Below are positions 7,462 through 14,609 of a stretch of DNA of 22,350 nt, one piece after another; within the stretch, counting starts at the first letter, position 1; each line of letters opens with the position of its first letter. The notes beneath the pieces were generated by a model, which was not told the origin of the DNA, ran no database searches, and saw nothing but the letters and a program-made list of their open reading frames with translations. Made by a program: the position numbers and the translations under genes. Source of the DNA: Chloracidobacterium sp. Lineage in GTDB: Bacteria > Acidobacteriota > Blastocatellia > Pyrinomonadales > Pyrinomonadaceae. The DNA is taken from positions 1 through 22,350 of the forward strand of contig JADJWM010000010.1 in the NCBI GenBank assembly GCA_016716365.1, read 5' to 3'.

Positions 7462-9936
7462 ATGGTGGAAGAACGTAAAGAGGACCAAAGACCCGAAAAC
7501 GATGAACCGAAGCCGGAAGTGTTTGAGGTAGCGGTCCTGCCGCTGCAGAACACGACGCTGTTTCCAGAGACGGTCGTTCCGCTTGCGGTGGGCCGCGACC
7601 GCTCGATGAAGGCTGTCGAGGCGGCCCTGTCCACCGAAGAAAAGCTTATCGCCTGCGTGACGACCAAAGCGGAGAACGTCACCGGCGACGACGCAAAGTT
7701 CGAAGACCTTTATCAGGTCGGCACCCTTGTGAACATCAAGCGGATGATGCGAAACGAGGGCGTGATGCAGCTGATCGTTCAGGGGCTTGACCGCTTCAAG
7801 GTGGTCGAATGGCTTCAGGATGAGCCTTTCCTGAGGGCGAAGTGCGAGATCCTTCCGGACCTGACCACCGAGGACGACGAAGAGGTCGAGGCCCTTAAAC
7901 GCAACATCCAGACCATGATCCAGCAGGCGCTTGCCCTGCTTCCCAACATCCCACCTGAGATCCGGATGGCGGTAATGTCGCAGCAGGACCCGGTGCAGCT
8001 TGCGTACTTCCTGGCCTCAGTGCTCGACCTGGGCGTTGATACCGAGCAGAAGATGCTCGAATCGGATACCGTCGATGACCTTCTGACGCTCACTCACGCC
8101 GCCCTGGCGCGTGAGGTCGAGATAATGCAGATCCGGTCGAAGATCGCGACCGAGGCCCAGACCGAGATGGACAAATCCCAGCGGGATTACGTCCTCCGGC
8201 AGCAGATGAAGGCCATCCAGAAGGAGCTTGGCGAGGACGAATCGGGCGAAAAAGCCGAGGCCGGGCAGCTTCGAGAGCGGCTTGAGACGGCCGACCTTCC
8301 CGACGACGTCCGAAAGGAAGCCGAACGCGAGCTGAAGCGGATGGAACAGCTCCCGCAGTCGGCGCCCGATTACCACGTGATCCGGACATATCTGGAATAT
8401 GTGCTCGAATTGCCGTGGCGAAAGTCGAGCGAGGAAAAGCTCGATCTGAACGAGGCCCGGAAGATCCTCGACGAAGACCATTACGGCCTTGAGGACATCA
8501 AGGAGCGGATCCTCGAATCGCTCGCCGTTGTAAAGCTGCGGCCGGATTCGAAGAGCCCGATCTTGCTTTTCGTCGGCCCGCCGGGCGTCGGCAAGACATC
8601 GTTGGGACGGTCGATCGCCCGTGCACTTGGCCGCGAATTTGAGCGGCTAAGCCTTGGCGGCATGCGTGACGAGGCCGAGCTTCGCGGACATCGCCGTACC
8701 TACATCGGGGCGATGCCGGGCAGGATCATCCAGGCACTTCGCCGGGTCGGCGTGAACAACCCGCTGATGATGCTGGACGAGATAGACAAGCTCGGCAACG
8801 ACTATCGCGGCGACCCGTCGGCGGCGTTGCTGGAGATACTCGACCCGGCACAGAACAACTCGTTTCGCGATAACTATCTCGACCTTCCGTTCGACCTGTC
8901 GAAGGTGTTCTTTATCGCGACGGCAAACCAGCTTGCGCCTATCCCGATGCCGCTTCGCGACCGGATGGAGATCATCCAGCTTGCCGGTTATAGCGACCAC
9001 GAAAAGCTGAACATCGCAAAGCAGTACCAGGTGGGCCGGCAGATAAAGGAGAACGGCCTGACCGAGGGCCAGCTTGAGATCACCGACGACGCCCTGATGC
9101 TGCTGATCACGCGATACACCCGCGAGGCCGGCGTCCGCCAGCTTGAGCGGGCCATCGGAAACCTCGCCCGCAAGGTTGCGCTTAAGGTAGCGGAGGGCAC
9201 GACCGAGAAGATCACGATAGCTGCCGCCGATGTGAAGGGATATCTCGGGCCGCCGCGGTTCCATCCGGAGGAAGCCCGAAAGGAATTGCCGGCCGGCGTC
9301 GCGACGGGAATGGCGTGGACCGAAATGGGCGGCGAGGTGCTTTTTATCGAAGCGACCGCGCTTCCGGGCGGCAGCGGCCTGACGCTCACGGGCCAGCTTG
9401 GCGAGGTGATGAAAGAATCGGCCCAGGCGGCACGAAGCTACCTTTGGTCGCACGCCGGAGATTTGAACATCGATCCCGAGGCTATCAAGCAGAACGGAGT
9501 TCACGTTCACGTACCGGCCGGTGCGATACCGAAGGACGGCCCGTCCGCGGGCGTCACGATGGCGTCGGCGCTCGCGTCGCTTTACACGGGTCGAAAGGTC
9601 CGGTCGGATACGGCGATGACGGGCGAGATCACGCTTTCGGGCCTCGTGTTTCCGGTCGGCGGCGTCAAGGAAAAGGTGCTGGCAGCACACCGTGCAGGCA
9701 TTCGGCGTATAATTTTGCCGTTTCAGAACGAGCCTGACATCGAGGACATCCCGGAAGACCTCAGAAAAGAGCTGGAAGTGATCCCGGCCAAGCACATCAG
9801 CGATGTGATCGCCGCGGCCCTCGAACCCCAGCCTTCGGCCGAAGGCATCAAGCCGATCCCGACGGCGGTTCCCGGGAACGGCCGAAAAGCGTCGGAGCCG
9901 CTCGCGGCGAAAGACCCTGATACCGATCCGATGTAG
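7462..9936 (+). CDS. lon: Lon ATP-dependent protease
   Basis: The 824-residue LonA-type protease degrades damaged and regulatory proteins in the cytoplasm. The N-terminal substrate domain starts about residue 20 (V-A-V-L-P-L-Q-N-T-T-L-F-P). The AAA+ module has Walker A G-P-P-G-V-G-K-T at 372-379 (K378) and Walker B L-M-M-L-D-E-I-D. The C-terminal protease domain has the catalytic serine S695 in D-G-P-S-A-G and lysine K738 in G-G-V-K-E-K, spaced 43 residues as in E. coli Lon. All catalytic residues are present. The last 45 residues are low-complexity and not conserved. AGGGG lies about 7 bp before the ATG. It is apparently co-transcribed with hsp20. Confidence 0.98.
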   Translation: MVEERKEDQRPENDEPKPEVFEVAVLPLQNTTLFPETVVPLAVGRDRSMKAVEAALSTEEKLIACVTTKAENVTGDDAKFEDLYQVGTLVNIKRMMRNEGVMQLIVQGLDRFKVVEWLQDEPFLRAKCEILPDLTTEDDEEVEALKRNIQTMIQQALALLPNIPPEIRMAVMSQQDPVQLAYFLASVLDLGVDTEQKMLESDTVDDLLTLTHAALAREVEIMQIRSKIATEAQTEMDKSQRDYVLRQQMKAIQKELGEDESGEKAEAGQLRERLETADLPDDVRKEAERELKRMEQLPQSAPDYHVIRTYLEYVLELPWRKSSEEKLDLNEARKILDEDHYGLEDIKERILESLAVVKLRPDSKSPILLFVGPPGVGKTSLGRSIARALGREFERLSLGGMRDEAELRGHRRTYIGAMPGRIIQALRRVGVNNPLMMLDEIDKLGNDYRGDPSAALLEILDPAQNNSFRDNYLDLPFDLSKVFFIATANQLAPIPMPLRDRMEIIQLAGYSDHEKLNIAKQYQVGRQIKENGLTEGQLEITDDALMLLITRYTREAGVRQLERAIGNLARKVALKVAEGTTEKITIAAADVKGYLGPPRFHPEEARKELPAGVATGMAWTEMGGEVLFIEATALPGGSGLTLTGQLGEVMKESAQAARSYLWSHAGDLNIDPEAIKQNGVHVHVPAGAIPKDGPSAGVTMASALASLYTGRKVRSDTAMTGEITLSGLVFPVGGVKEKVLAAHRAGIRRIILPFQNEPDIEDIPEDLRKELEVIPAKHISDVIAAALEPQPSAEGIKPIPTAVPGNGRKASEPLAAKDPDTDPM

Positions 9937-10861
9937 TTCGGCCATCACCGCGATCCGTAAGATCGGGCCCCAGGTTGGTTGTCCCGCATTGGGGATGCAG
10001 GTGCGTTCTTGTTCAGGCTCGAAAGGCCTTAGAAAATAAGCACTTGTGAAAGTGTCCCCAAGATGGAACGCGATTCGTCCCGGCTTGGACCGCCCTTGTC
10101 CCGCCTGCTTTTTCACCCTCTAACCTGTTGATCTGACAAGGGTTTAAGTGTTTGTCCCACACGTTTTGCAGACAAACATCGTGCAAACGCTGTTTAAGTG
10201 GTGTGAATGCACCATTTACATTTTCGTTGACGTGTTTTTCACGCGGGACAGATCGGGAGACGGGCCGGGCCGTTTTCCCCACCGCGGGACTGGTGCAAGC
10301 CCAATTCCTCGTTACAAATTTTCAAAGATCCGGCCCCTGTGGACGGGGCGACGACCTTAGTGTATCATAGATTAGGATATGTTGCGACAATAATACATTC
10401 TTGAAAGTGAATCATTTTTGATATTTTGGGCGGAGTTCAGGTAAGTGTCTGGTTCTCTTGGGGTTGCGGGCAAATTTGAAACACGGAGATCGCAGAGGTG
10501 CGGACGCGGAGATCGCGGAAAAAGTTCATGGGACAGCCGAAGGTTTTTGATCATCGCGGCGCGAAACTGAGCCCGATCCGGGGTTGAAGGCCTGTGTTTC
10601 AGCTTGTTCTGGAGTTTGTTGCGATCCGTGATCGCGTCCCCGGCGGGCTCGGAAAGGAATAGATTTGCTCTCGGGCCCGTATTTATTGCCCCTCGCACCC
10701 GTTCCGGTCGGGAAGTGGACATTTCAATTGTCTCCCGAATGGGACGATCGTTGTATGCGGCTGCAAGTGATCAAAATTTGAGGTTCCGGGCTCTTTTTTC
10801 TTTTTGATCTGTTTCGTGTTTTTGTATGTTCGAAATGTCCGGCGGTAGTAGGCTGGATGGA
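9937..10861. other. Gene-free region between lon and the IS110 leader
   Basis: No convincing gene is visible. Small palindromes are scattered through it: CGATC/GATCG at 9951-9965, an 8-bp stem at 10149-10178, GCCCC/GGGGC at 10333-10349, and GGACATTTC at 10717-10725 facing GAAATGTCC at 10832-10840. CGGAGATCGC occurs twice (10484-10493 and 10507-10516), in a degenerate 8-bp-period repeat. A T-rich tract lies at 10792-10828. The left end of the IS110 element should lie near the 3' side of this stretch, but I could not fix it. Confidence 0.5.
10149..10178. other. Hairpin in structured non-coding stretch
   Basis: TGTTTGTC at 10149-10156 pairs perfectly with GACAAACA at 10171-10178 across a 14-nt loop. 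The neighbouring sequence to about 10250 has further short palindromes (TGGTG/CACCA, CGTG/CACG). The function is unknown; it could be a small RNA, a regulatory leader remnant or an old mobile-element end. Confidence 0.35.
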
Positions 10862-11004
10862 GTGAGAATGACAGCTCGGTCGTGTAGAGGTTCTTTGGAA
10901 ACCGTCACAAAGCACGATGCGTCATTCTCACCCCTGAAGGTTATCTCGAACAGTTGACTGGGACCCATGAGAGATCCCGCATTACTGCAAGTCTGAGAGA
11001 ACCT
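10862..11004 (+). ncRNA. Candidate IS110 bridge RNA
   Basis: Two large tiered stem-loops lie just before the IS110 transposase. The first is closed by GTGAGAATGAC (10862-10872) and GTCATTCTCAC (10921-10931), 11 bp perfect. An internal loop, a second helix (10880-10885 with 10912-10917) and an apical GGTT/AACC hairpin follow. The second is closed by AGGTT-a-TCTC (10938-10947) and GAGA-g-AACCT (10995-11004). It contains a CAGT/ACTG helix (10951-10954 with 10984-10987) and GGGA/TCCC (10960-10963 with 10975-10978), separated by internal loops. Position and architecture fit the bridge RNAs described for IS110 elements, whose internal loops pair with target and donor DNA. The structure was paired by eye and expression is unproven. 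Confidence 0.6.
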
Positions 11005-11031
11005 ATCTTAGGCACCTACCAATATACCACC

Positions 11032-11988
11032 ATGAGAAAGATCGAACTTAACGAAAATCAAAAAACATTCATTGGCATCGACGTTTCGAAAGACAGTCTG
11101 GAGGTCTTCGTCGATACGTCCTCTAGAAGGACCGTTTGTCCGAACCAGTCGCGTGACCTGAAACGGCTGGCCAGGGATCTCAAGAAGCTCTCGCCGGAGC
11201 TGATCGTCATGGAGGCGACCGGAGGCTATGAGACCCAGGCGGCGATCGCTTTCACCGAGGCCTCGCTGCCGTTCGCGATCGTGTTCCCGAGACGGGTCCG
11301 CCAGCTTGCCCTCGGCCTCGGCATCATCGCCAAGACCGACGAGATCGACGCCCGCGTGATCGCCTATTACGGCAGGGTCGCCGGTATCGAGCCCAAACCG
11401 CTCGAATCAAACGAGTTACGCGAGCTTGCCGCACTCACCACCCGCCGCAGTCAGCTCGTCCAGATGCGGCTGATGGAAGAGAACCGGGTCGATACCGCTC
11501 ATCCGTCGATGCGTAAAACCATCAAAGAACATATCTCCTGGCTCAAGCGTCAGATCGAAAAGGTAAATACCGACATCGACCGCTGCATAGAGCAATCAGA
11601 TGCTTGGAGCGGGACCCGCGACCTTCTAACCAGCGTTCCCGGCGTCGGATCGGTACTCGCCTCGACGCTCATCAGCGAACTGCCCGAACTCGGGGCTCTT
11701 TCCCACAAGAAGATCGCCGCTTTAGTCGGCGTCGCCCCTTTCCCACGCGACACCGGAAAGTTCAGCGGTAAGCGCTTCTGTAAAGGCGGCCGCAACTCTG
11801 TCCGCCGCGTTCTCTATATGGCCGTCATCTCCGCAACTCGTTTCAATCCCGTCATCAAAACCTTCTACCAACGCCTATGCGAAAATGGAAAACGTAAAAA
11901 GGTCGCTCTCATCGCTTGTGCCCGAAAAATGCTCGTCATCCTTAACGCCATGCTTCGAAACAATGTACCCTGGCTGTCAGAGGCTTGA
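11032..11988 (+). CDS. IS110-family transposase (DEDD recombinase)
   Basis: The 318-residue product has the N-terminal RuvC-like DEDD domain of IS110 enzymes. D17 lies in F-I-G-I-D-V-S-K, E61 in L-I-V-M-E-A-T-G-G-Y-E, and D103 and D106 in K-T-D-E-I-D-A-R. A coiled-coil linker (about 150-190) leads to the C-terminal Transposase_20 domain, with L-T-S-V-P-G-V-G-S-V-L-A-S-T-L and G-V-A-P-F-P-R-D-T-G-K-F-S-G-K. It closes with C-K-G-G-R-N-S-V-R-R-V-L-Y-M-A. These enzymes recombine DNA under guidance of a bridge RNA. The ATG at 11032 starts right before the DEDD domain; an upstream in-frame start at 10954 would run through the structured leader and is rejected. Length and all four acidic residues are normal. 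Confidence 0.95.
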   Translation: MRKIELNENQKTFIGIDVSKDSLEVFVDTSSRRTVCPNQSRDLKRLARDLKKLSPELIVMEATGGYETQAAIAFTEASLPFAIVFPRRVRQLALGLGIIAKTDEIDARVIAYYGRVAGIEPKPLESNELRELAALTTRRSQLVQMRLMEENRVDTAHPSMRKTIKEHISWLKRQIEKVNTDIDRCIEQSDAWSGTRDLLTSVPGVGSVLASTLISELPELGALSHKKIAALVGVAPFPRDTGKFSGKRFCKGGRNSVRRVLYMAVISATRFNPVIKTFYQRLCENGKRKKVALIACARKMLVILNAMLRNNVPWLSEA

Positions 11989-12004
11989 CTTCTTACACAG
12001 TTGC

Positions 12005-12035
12005 TTTGTGGACCGAAGAAGGATTTATCCACAAA
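12005..12035. other. 8-bp perfect hairpin downstream of the transposase
   Basis: TTTGTGGA at 12005-12012 pairs with TCCACAAA at 12028-12035 across a 15-nt loop, starting 17 bp after the transposase stop. No T-run follows. It could be part of the right end of the element or a weak terminator. Confidence 0.45.
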
Positions 12036-12097
12036 ATACACGGAACAAGAAAACAAGAACAAGAACAGGCATCCCAGACACGGCCGTCAGTTTTTGG

Positions 12098-12212
12098 CCG
12101 AAAATTGTCGGCTCGGAGGTGACGATTTTCGTTTACGGTTCCGGCGGTGTGAGCGACTTGGAAAAAGGGGGCGGCGGCACTTTTCCGAAAATTCTTGACA
12201 GCGTGGCATAAT
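12098..12212 (+). promoter_or_regulatory. Putative operator repeats and promoter of the methyltransferase cassette
   Basis: CCGAAAATT occurs at 12098-12106 and again at 12185-12193. The first copy is the left arm of an 11-bp stem (12099-12109 with 12121-12131, one wobble pair). The second copy directly precedes TTGACA (12195-12200). An extended -10 element TGGCATAAT lies at 12204-12212 and would start RNA about 25 bp before the methyltransferase ATG. Alternatively, TTGACA with GATATT 18 bp on would give a nearly leaderless transcript. No ribosome binding site is visible, which fits a short leader. This is a reading by eye; binding of any regulator is inferred. Confidence 0.45.
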
Positions 12213-12244
12213 GTTTCGGATATTTCCGAGCATTCCCAACCATA

Positions 12245-13264
12245 ATGAGCACCAGATCACTGAATCGGAACCTCCACGCAGCAAAGGCGTCGAAGAAGGA
12301 CGAGTTTTATACCCAGCTTTCCGATATTGAGAAGGAATTGTGGCACTATACCGACCACTTCAAAGGCAAGGTCGTTCTGTGCAATTGCGACGACCCGCGC
12401 GTGAGCAACTTCTTTCATTTCTTCTCACACAATTTTGAAAAGCTCGGCCTGAAAAAATTGATTACGACATGCTATAAAAACAGCCAGCCGGATCTATTCA
12501 GTAAGCACGAGTCGAAAAAGGGCATCTATCTCGAATATTGCGGCGACAAGAACCAAAACCGCGTCCCTGACCCGGCGGAAATCGGAATCCACGACCTAAA
12601 AGGCGATGGCGACTTCCGCAGCGAGGAATGCATCGAGCTTCTAAAGCAAGCCGACATCGTAGTAACAAATCCACCGTTCTCATTGTTCAGGGAGTATGTG
12701 ACGCACCTCGCTGACTCCGGCAAGAAGTTTCTCGTCATCGGCAACCAAGGTGCAATCTCGTACCCAGAAATTTTCAGTCTCATCAAACACAACAAAATAT
12801 GGCTCGGCAATTCGCACCCGCAGAAGTTTGTCGTACCCGATGATTACGAACTTCGAGAGATTAGAAGTTGGCGGGATGAGGACGGCACGAACTGGCGTAG
12901 CCTCGGGAACGCATGCTGGTTTACGAACATGGATATCCAGAAGCGTCACGAGGAACTTCCGCTCTTCGTCCACTATGATGCGAGGGAATTCCCCGAATAC
13001 GACAACTATCGCGCTATAGAGGTTACGAGATTTAAAACCATACCTGATGATTACGACGGCATTATGGGAGTGCCGATAACCTTTCTTGAGAAATATAATC
13101 CAGAGCAGTTTGAAATCGTTGGTTCGGATTATGAAGTAAAACTCGGCCTGCTGCCGGACCTTGTTAAGCCTGATTGGGAGGGAAAGTTAGACCGCGGTTA
13201 TGTTAACGGCAACAGAAAATTCGCACGTCTCCTAATTCGAAAAAGGCAACAAGCAGGAAAGTAA
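12245..13264 (+). CDS. EcoRI-type adenine-specific DNA methyltransferase
   Basis: The 339-residue protein resembles the EcoRI methylase family (PF13651). It has the early K-K-D-E-F-Y-T-Q motif at 17-24, a V-V-L-C-N-C-D-D-P-R-V-S-N-F-F block near residues 43-57 in the place of the cofactor-binding motif, and the catalytic N-P-P-F at 142-145, the motif IV of N6-adenine methyltransferases. Further family marks are F-L-V-I-G-N-Q-G-A-I-S-Y and G-N-A-C-W-F-T-N. It would methylate adenine within a specific site using S-adenosylmethionine. It leads a same-strand cassette with a DUF262/HNH gene, which suggests it protects host DNA from that nuclease. The DNA is more AT-rich than the flanking core genes, consistent with transfer. 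The target site is unknown. Confidence 0.9.
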   Translation: MSTRSLNRNLHAAKASKKDEFYTQLSDIEKELWHYTDHFKGKVVLCNCDDPRVSNFFHFFSHNFEKLGLKKLITTCYKNSQPDLFSKHESKKGIYLEYCGDKNQNRVPDPAEIGIHDLKGDGDFRSEECIELLKQADIVVTNPPFSLFREYVTHLADSGKKFLVIGNQGAISYPEIFSLIKHNKIWLGNSHPQKFVVPDDYELREIRSWRDEDGTNWRSLGNACWFTNMDIQKRHEELPLFVHYDAREFPEYDNYRAIEVTRFKTIPDDYDGIMGVPITFLEKYNPEQFEIVGSDYEVKLGLLPDLVKPDWEGKLDRGYVNGNRKFARLLIRKRQQAGK

Positions 13265-13280
13265 CTACGGAGGAACTAGC

Positions 13281-13553
13281 ATGGCATCGGAAATAAAAAC
13301 AAAGAAAACATTCGGAACGCTAGATATCGCTCGGATCAGTCCTGAGCCAAAGCCGGGCAGCCCGAGAGCGTTGAATATTCACATGTCCTTCGAAGAGGCA
13401 TTGAAGCTACATTTTGGCCTCGGACAAGCATTGGCGAAGTTGAACAGCTACAACCGCTCCACGACTGCGGGCAAACGTGCGTCAGTTAATCTTTGCGTGT
13501 TTACGGACATCAACCGGTTAACGATAAATGAAGGCGTACTTCCAAGAAAATGA
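13281..13553 (+). CDS. Small uncharacterised protein of the methyltransferase/DUF262 cassette
   Basis: I do not recognise a named family for this 90-residue basic protein. A strong GGAGG ribosome binding site lies about 7 bp before its ATG, 16 bp after the methyltransferase stop. Its TGA overlaps the ATG of the DUF262 gene as ATGA, a sign of translational coupling. The first third is polar and probably flexible. The middle (A-L-K-L-H-F-G-L-G-Q-A-L-A-K-L-N-S-Y) is a likely amphipathic helix, followed by a short hydrophobic strand (S-V-N-L-C-V-F). The tight spacing suggests it acts with its neighbours, perhaps as a subunit or regulator. It has no evident helix-turn-helix. Confidence 0.75.
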   Translation: MASEIKTKKTFGTLDIARISPEPKPGSPRALNIHMSFEEALKLHFGLGQALAKLNSYNRSTTAGKRASVNLCVFTDINRLTINEGVLPRK

Positions 13554-14560
13554 AAATCGACCTGCACGAGATCACTGTCAGAGAATTGTTCGACGGTTAT
13601 ACGAACAACGACGAAGCGGGAGTTGTCGGTTATGGCGGGAGGTTGGATATTCGCCCGCCGTATCAACGCGAGTTCATTTACAAGGACAAGCAGCGGGACG
13701 CGGTCATTGACACGGTCAGGAAAGACTATCCGCTCAACGTGATGTATTGGTCGGTGCGGAATGACGGAAAGTTTGAGGTGATCGACGGCCAGCAGAGAAC
13801 GATCTCGATATGTTCGTATGTTGATGGAAGGTTTTCAATAGGGGGCCTTGCCTTTCACAATCTTCAGGACGACCAGCAGGAACAAATACTAAATTACAAA
13901 CTGATGGTCTATTTTTGCGAAGGAACGCCAAGCGAACGTCTCGGATGGTTCGAGACGATAAACATTGCGGGTGAGGAACTTACCAAACAGGAGATGCGGA
14001 ACGCCGTGTATGCAGGGCCCTGGACCGCAGATGCAAAAAGATATTTCAGCAAGACGGGTTGTCCGGCGTATGGCCTTGCAAGCGATTACATGAAAGGTAC
14101 GCCTATTCGTCAGGACTATCTCGAAACCGCGATCGATTGGCACTCGAACGGAAACATCAAGGACTATATGTCCGAGCATCAGCACGACGAGGACGCGAGC
14201 GAGCTGTGGCACTACTTCGGCGGCGTGATTGATTGGGTGAAACGTACTTTTCCCAACTATCGCCGCGAAATGAAAGGCCTCGACTGGGGTAGGCTTCACA
14301 ATAAGTACAAAGATACCCAACTCAACCCGGACAAGCTGGAAAAGCGCGTCGCAGAACTGATGATGGACGACGAGATCACAAGGAAATCCGGCATATATGA
14401 ATATGTTCTTGACGGGGACGAGTCGCACCTCAACCTTCGGAGCTTTACTGAAAGTCAAAAAAGGGAAGCCTACGAACGACAGAAGGGCATCTGCCCGGTA
14501 TGCGACCAACATTTCGATCTAAGCGATATGGAAGCCGACCACATCGACCCTTGGCACTAA
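13550..14560 (+). CDS. DUF262 protein with truncated C-terminal HNH nuclease domain
   Basis: The product is 336 residues. The N-terminal DUF262 domain shows P-P-Y-Q-R-E-F (Y38-Q-R) and I-D-G-Q-Q-R-T (D79-G-Q-Q-R83), the ParB-like nucleotide-handling motif seen in GmrSD-type restriction enzymes. A long helical middle follows. The C-terminus begins an HNH domain with a zinc-knuckle half C315-P-V-C318 and the catalytic-type D330-H331 in E-A-D-H-I-D-P-W-H. The stop comes straight after P-W-H, so the second half of the HNH (asparagine and second cysteine pair) is missing. The gene is coupled to the small gene upstream by an ATGA overlap. It would be the nuclease partner of the methyltransferase, but is probably inactive as read. 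Confidence 0.88.
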   Translation: MKIDLHEITVRELFDGYTNNDEAGVVGYGGRLDIRPPYQREFIYKDKQRDAVIDTVRKDYPLNVMYWSVRNDGKFEVIDGQQRTISICSYVDGRFSIGGLAFHNLQDDQQEQILNYKLMVYFCEGTPSERLGWFETINIAGEELTKQEMRNAVYAGPWTADAKRYFSKTGCPAYGLASDYMKGTPIRQDYLETAIDWHSNGNIKDYMSEHQHDEDASELWHYFGGVIDWVKRTFPNYRREMKGLDWGRLHNKYKDTQLNPDKLEKRVAELMMDDEITRKSGIYEYVLDGDESHLNLRSFTESQKREAYERQKGICPVCDQHFDLSDMEADHIDPWH

Positions 14561-14591
14561 GCCAGACAACCGGAGGAAGTCAGGGAAATAG
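14559..14591 (+). pseudogene. Probable detached tail of the HNH domain in the +1 frame
   Basis: Directly after the DUF262/HNH stop, the +1 frame reads K-P-D-N-R-R-K-S-G-K-stop. HNH domains of this type commonly end with a C-x-x-C-N-R-x-K-S pattern, so this looks like the original C-terminus. The intervening stretch of roughly 15-20 codons that should hold the conserved asparagine appears deleted with a change of frame. This rests on family knowledge from memory and a match of about ten residues. Confidence 0.5.
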
Positions 14592-14609
14592 AATTGAGGT
14601 GAAATAGCT

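Larger units (their letters stand above)
10862..11988 (+). mobile_element. IS110-family insertion sequence (minimal extent)
   Basis: The element is defined by the transposase gene plus the structured 5' leader. IS110 elements usually lack terminal inverted repeats and target duplications, so the true ends cannot be set by inspection. The left end probably lies between about 10780 and 10860, and the right end within about 100 bp of the transposase stop. It sits between lon and the methyltransferase cassette and is intact at the level of its open reading frame, so it may be active. Confidence 0.75.

Noticed and set aside
8647..10116. 489-residue open frame on the minus strand
   Set aside because: It is antisense to lon, which has every catalytic motif. 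The translated sequence is arginine/histidine-rich and has no family features, as expected for a shadow frame in GC-rich DNA.
10372..10722. 116-residue minus-strand open frame in the lon-IS110 gap
   Set aside because: It runs through an 8-bp-period repeat, lacks a ribosome binding site and shows no family features. I treat it as non-coding.
10954..11031. Upstream start for the IS110 transposase
   Set aside because: The 26 extra residues would be translated from the structured leader, and IS110 proteins start just before the DEDD domain.
12081..12100. CGGCC/GGCCG stem before the methyltransferase as a terminator
   Set aside because: It is only 5 bp and its T-run lies in the loop, not after the stem.
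10646..12117. GGCTCGGA at 10646-10653 and 12110-12117 as a direct repeat bordering the IS110 element
   Set aside because: An 8-bp match over this distance is easily due to chance, and IS110 elements do not normally make target duplications.
12204..12220. Sigma-54 promoter (TGGCA...) before the methyltransferase
   Set aside because: The -24-like TGGCA is present but the -12 GC element is absent at the required distance.
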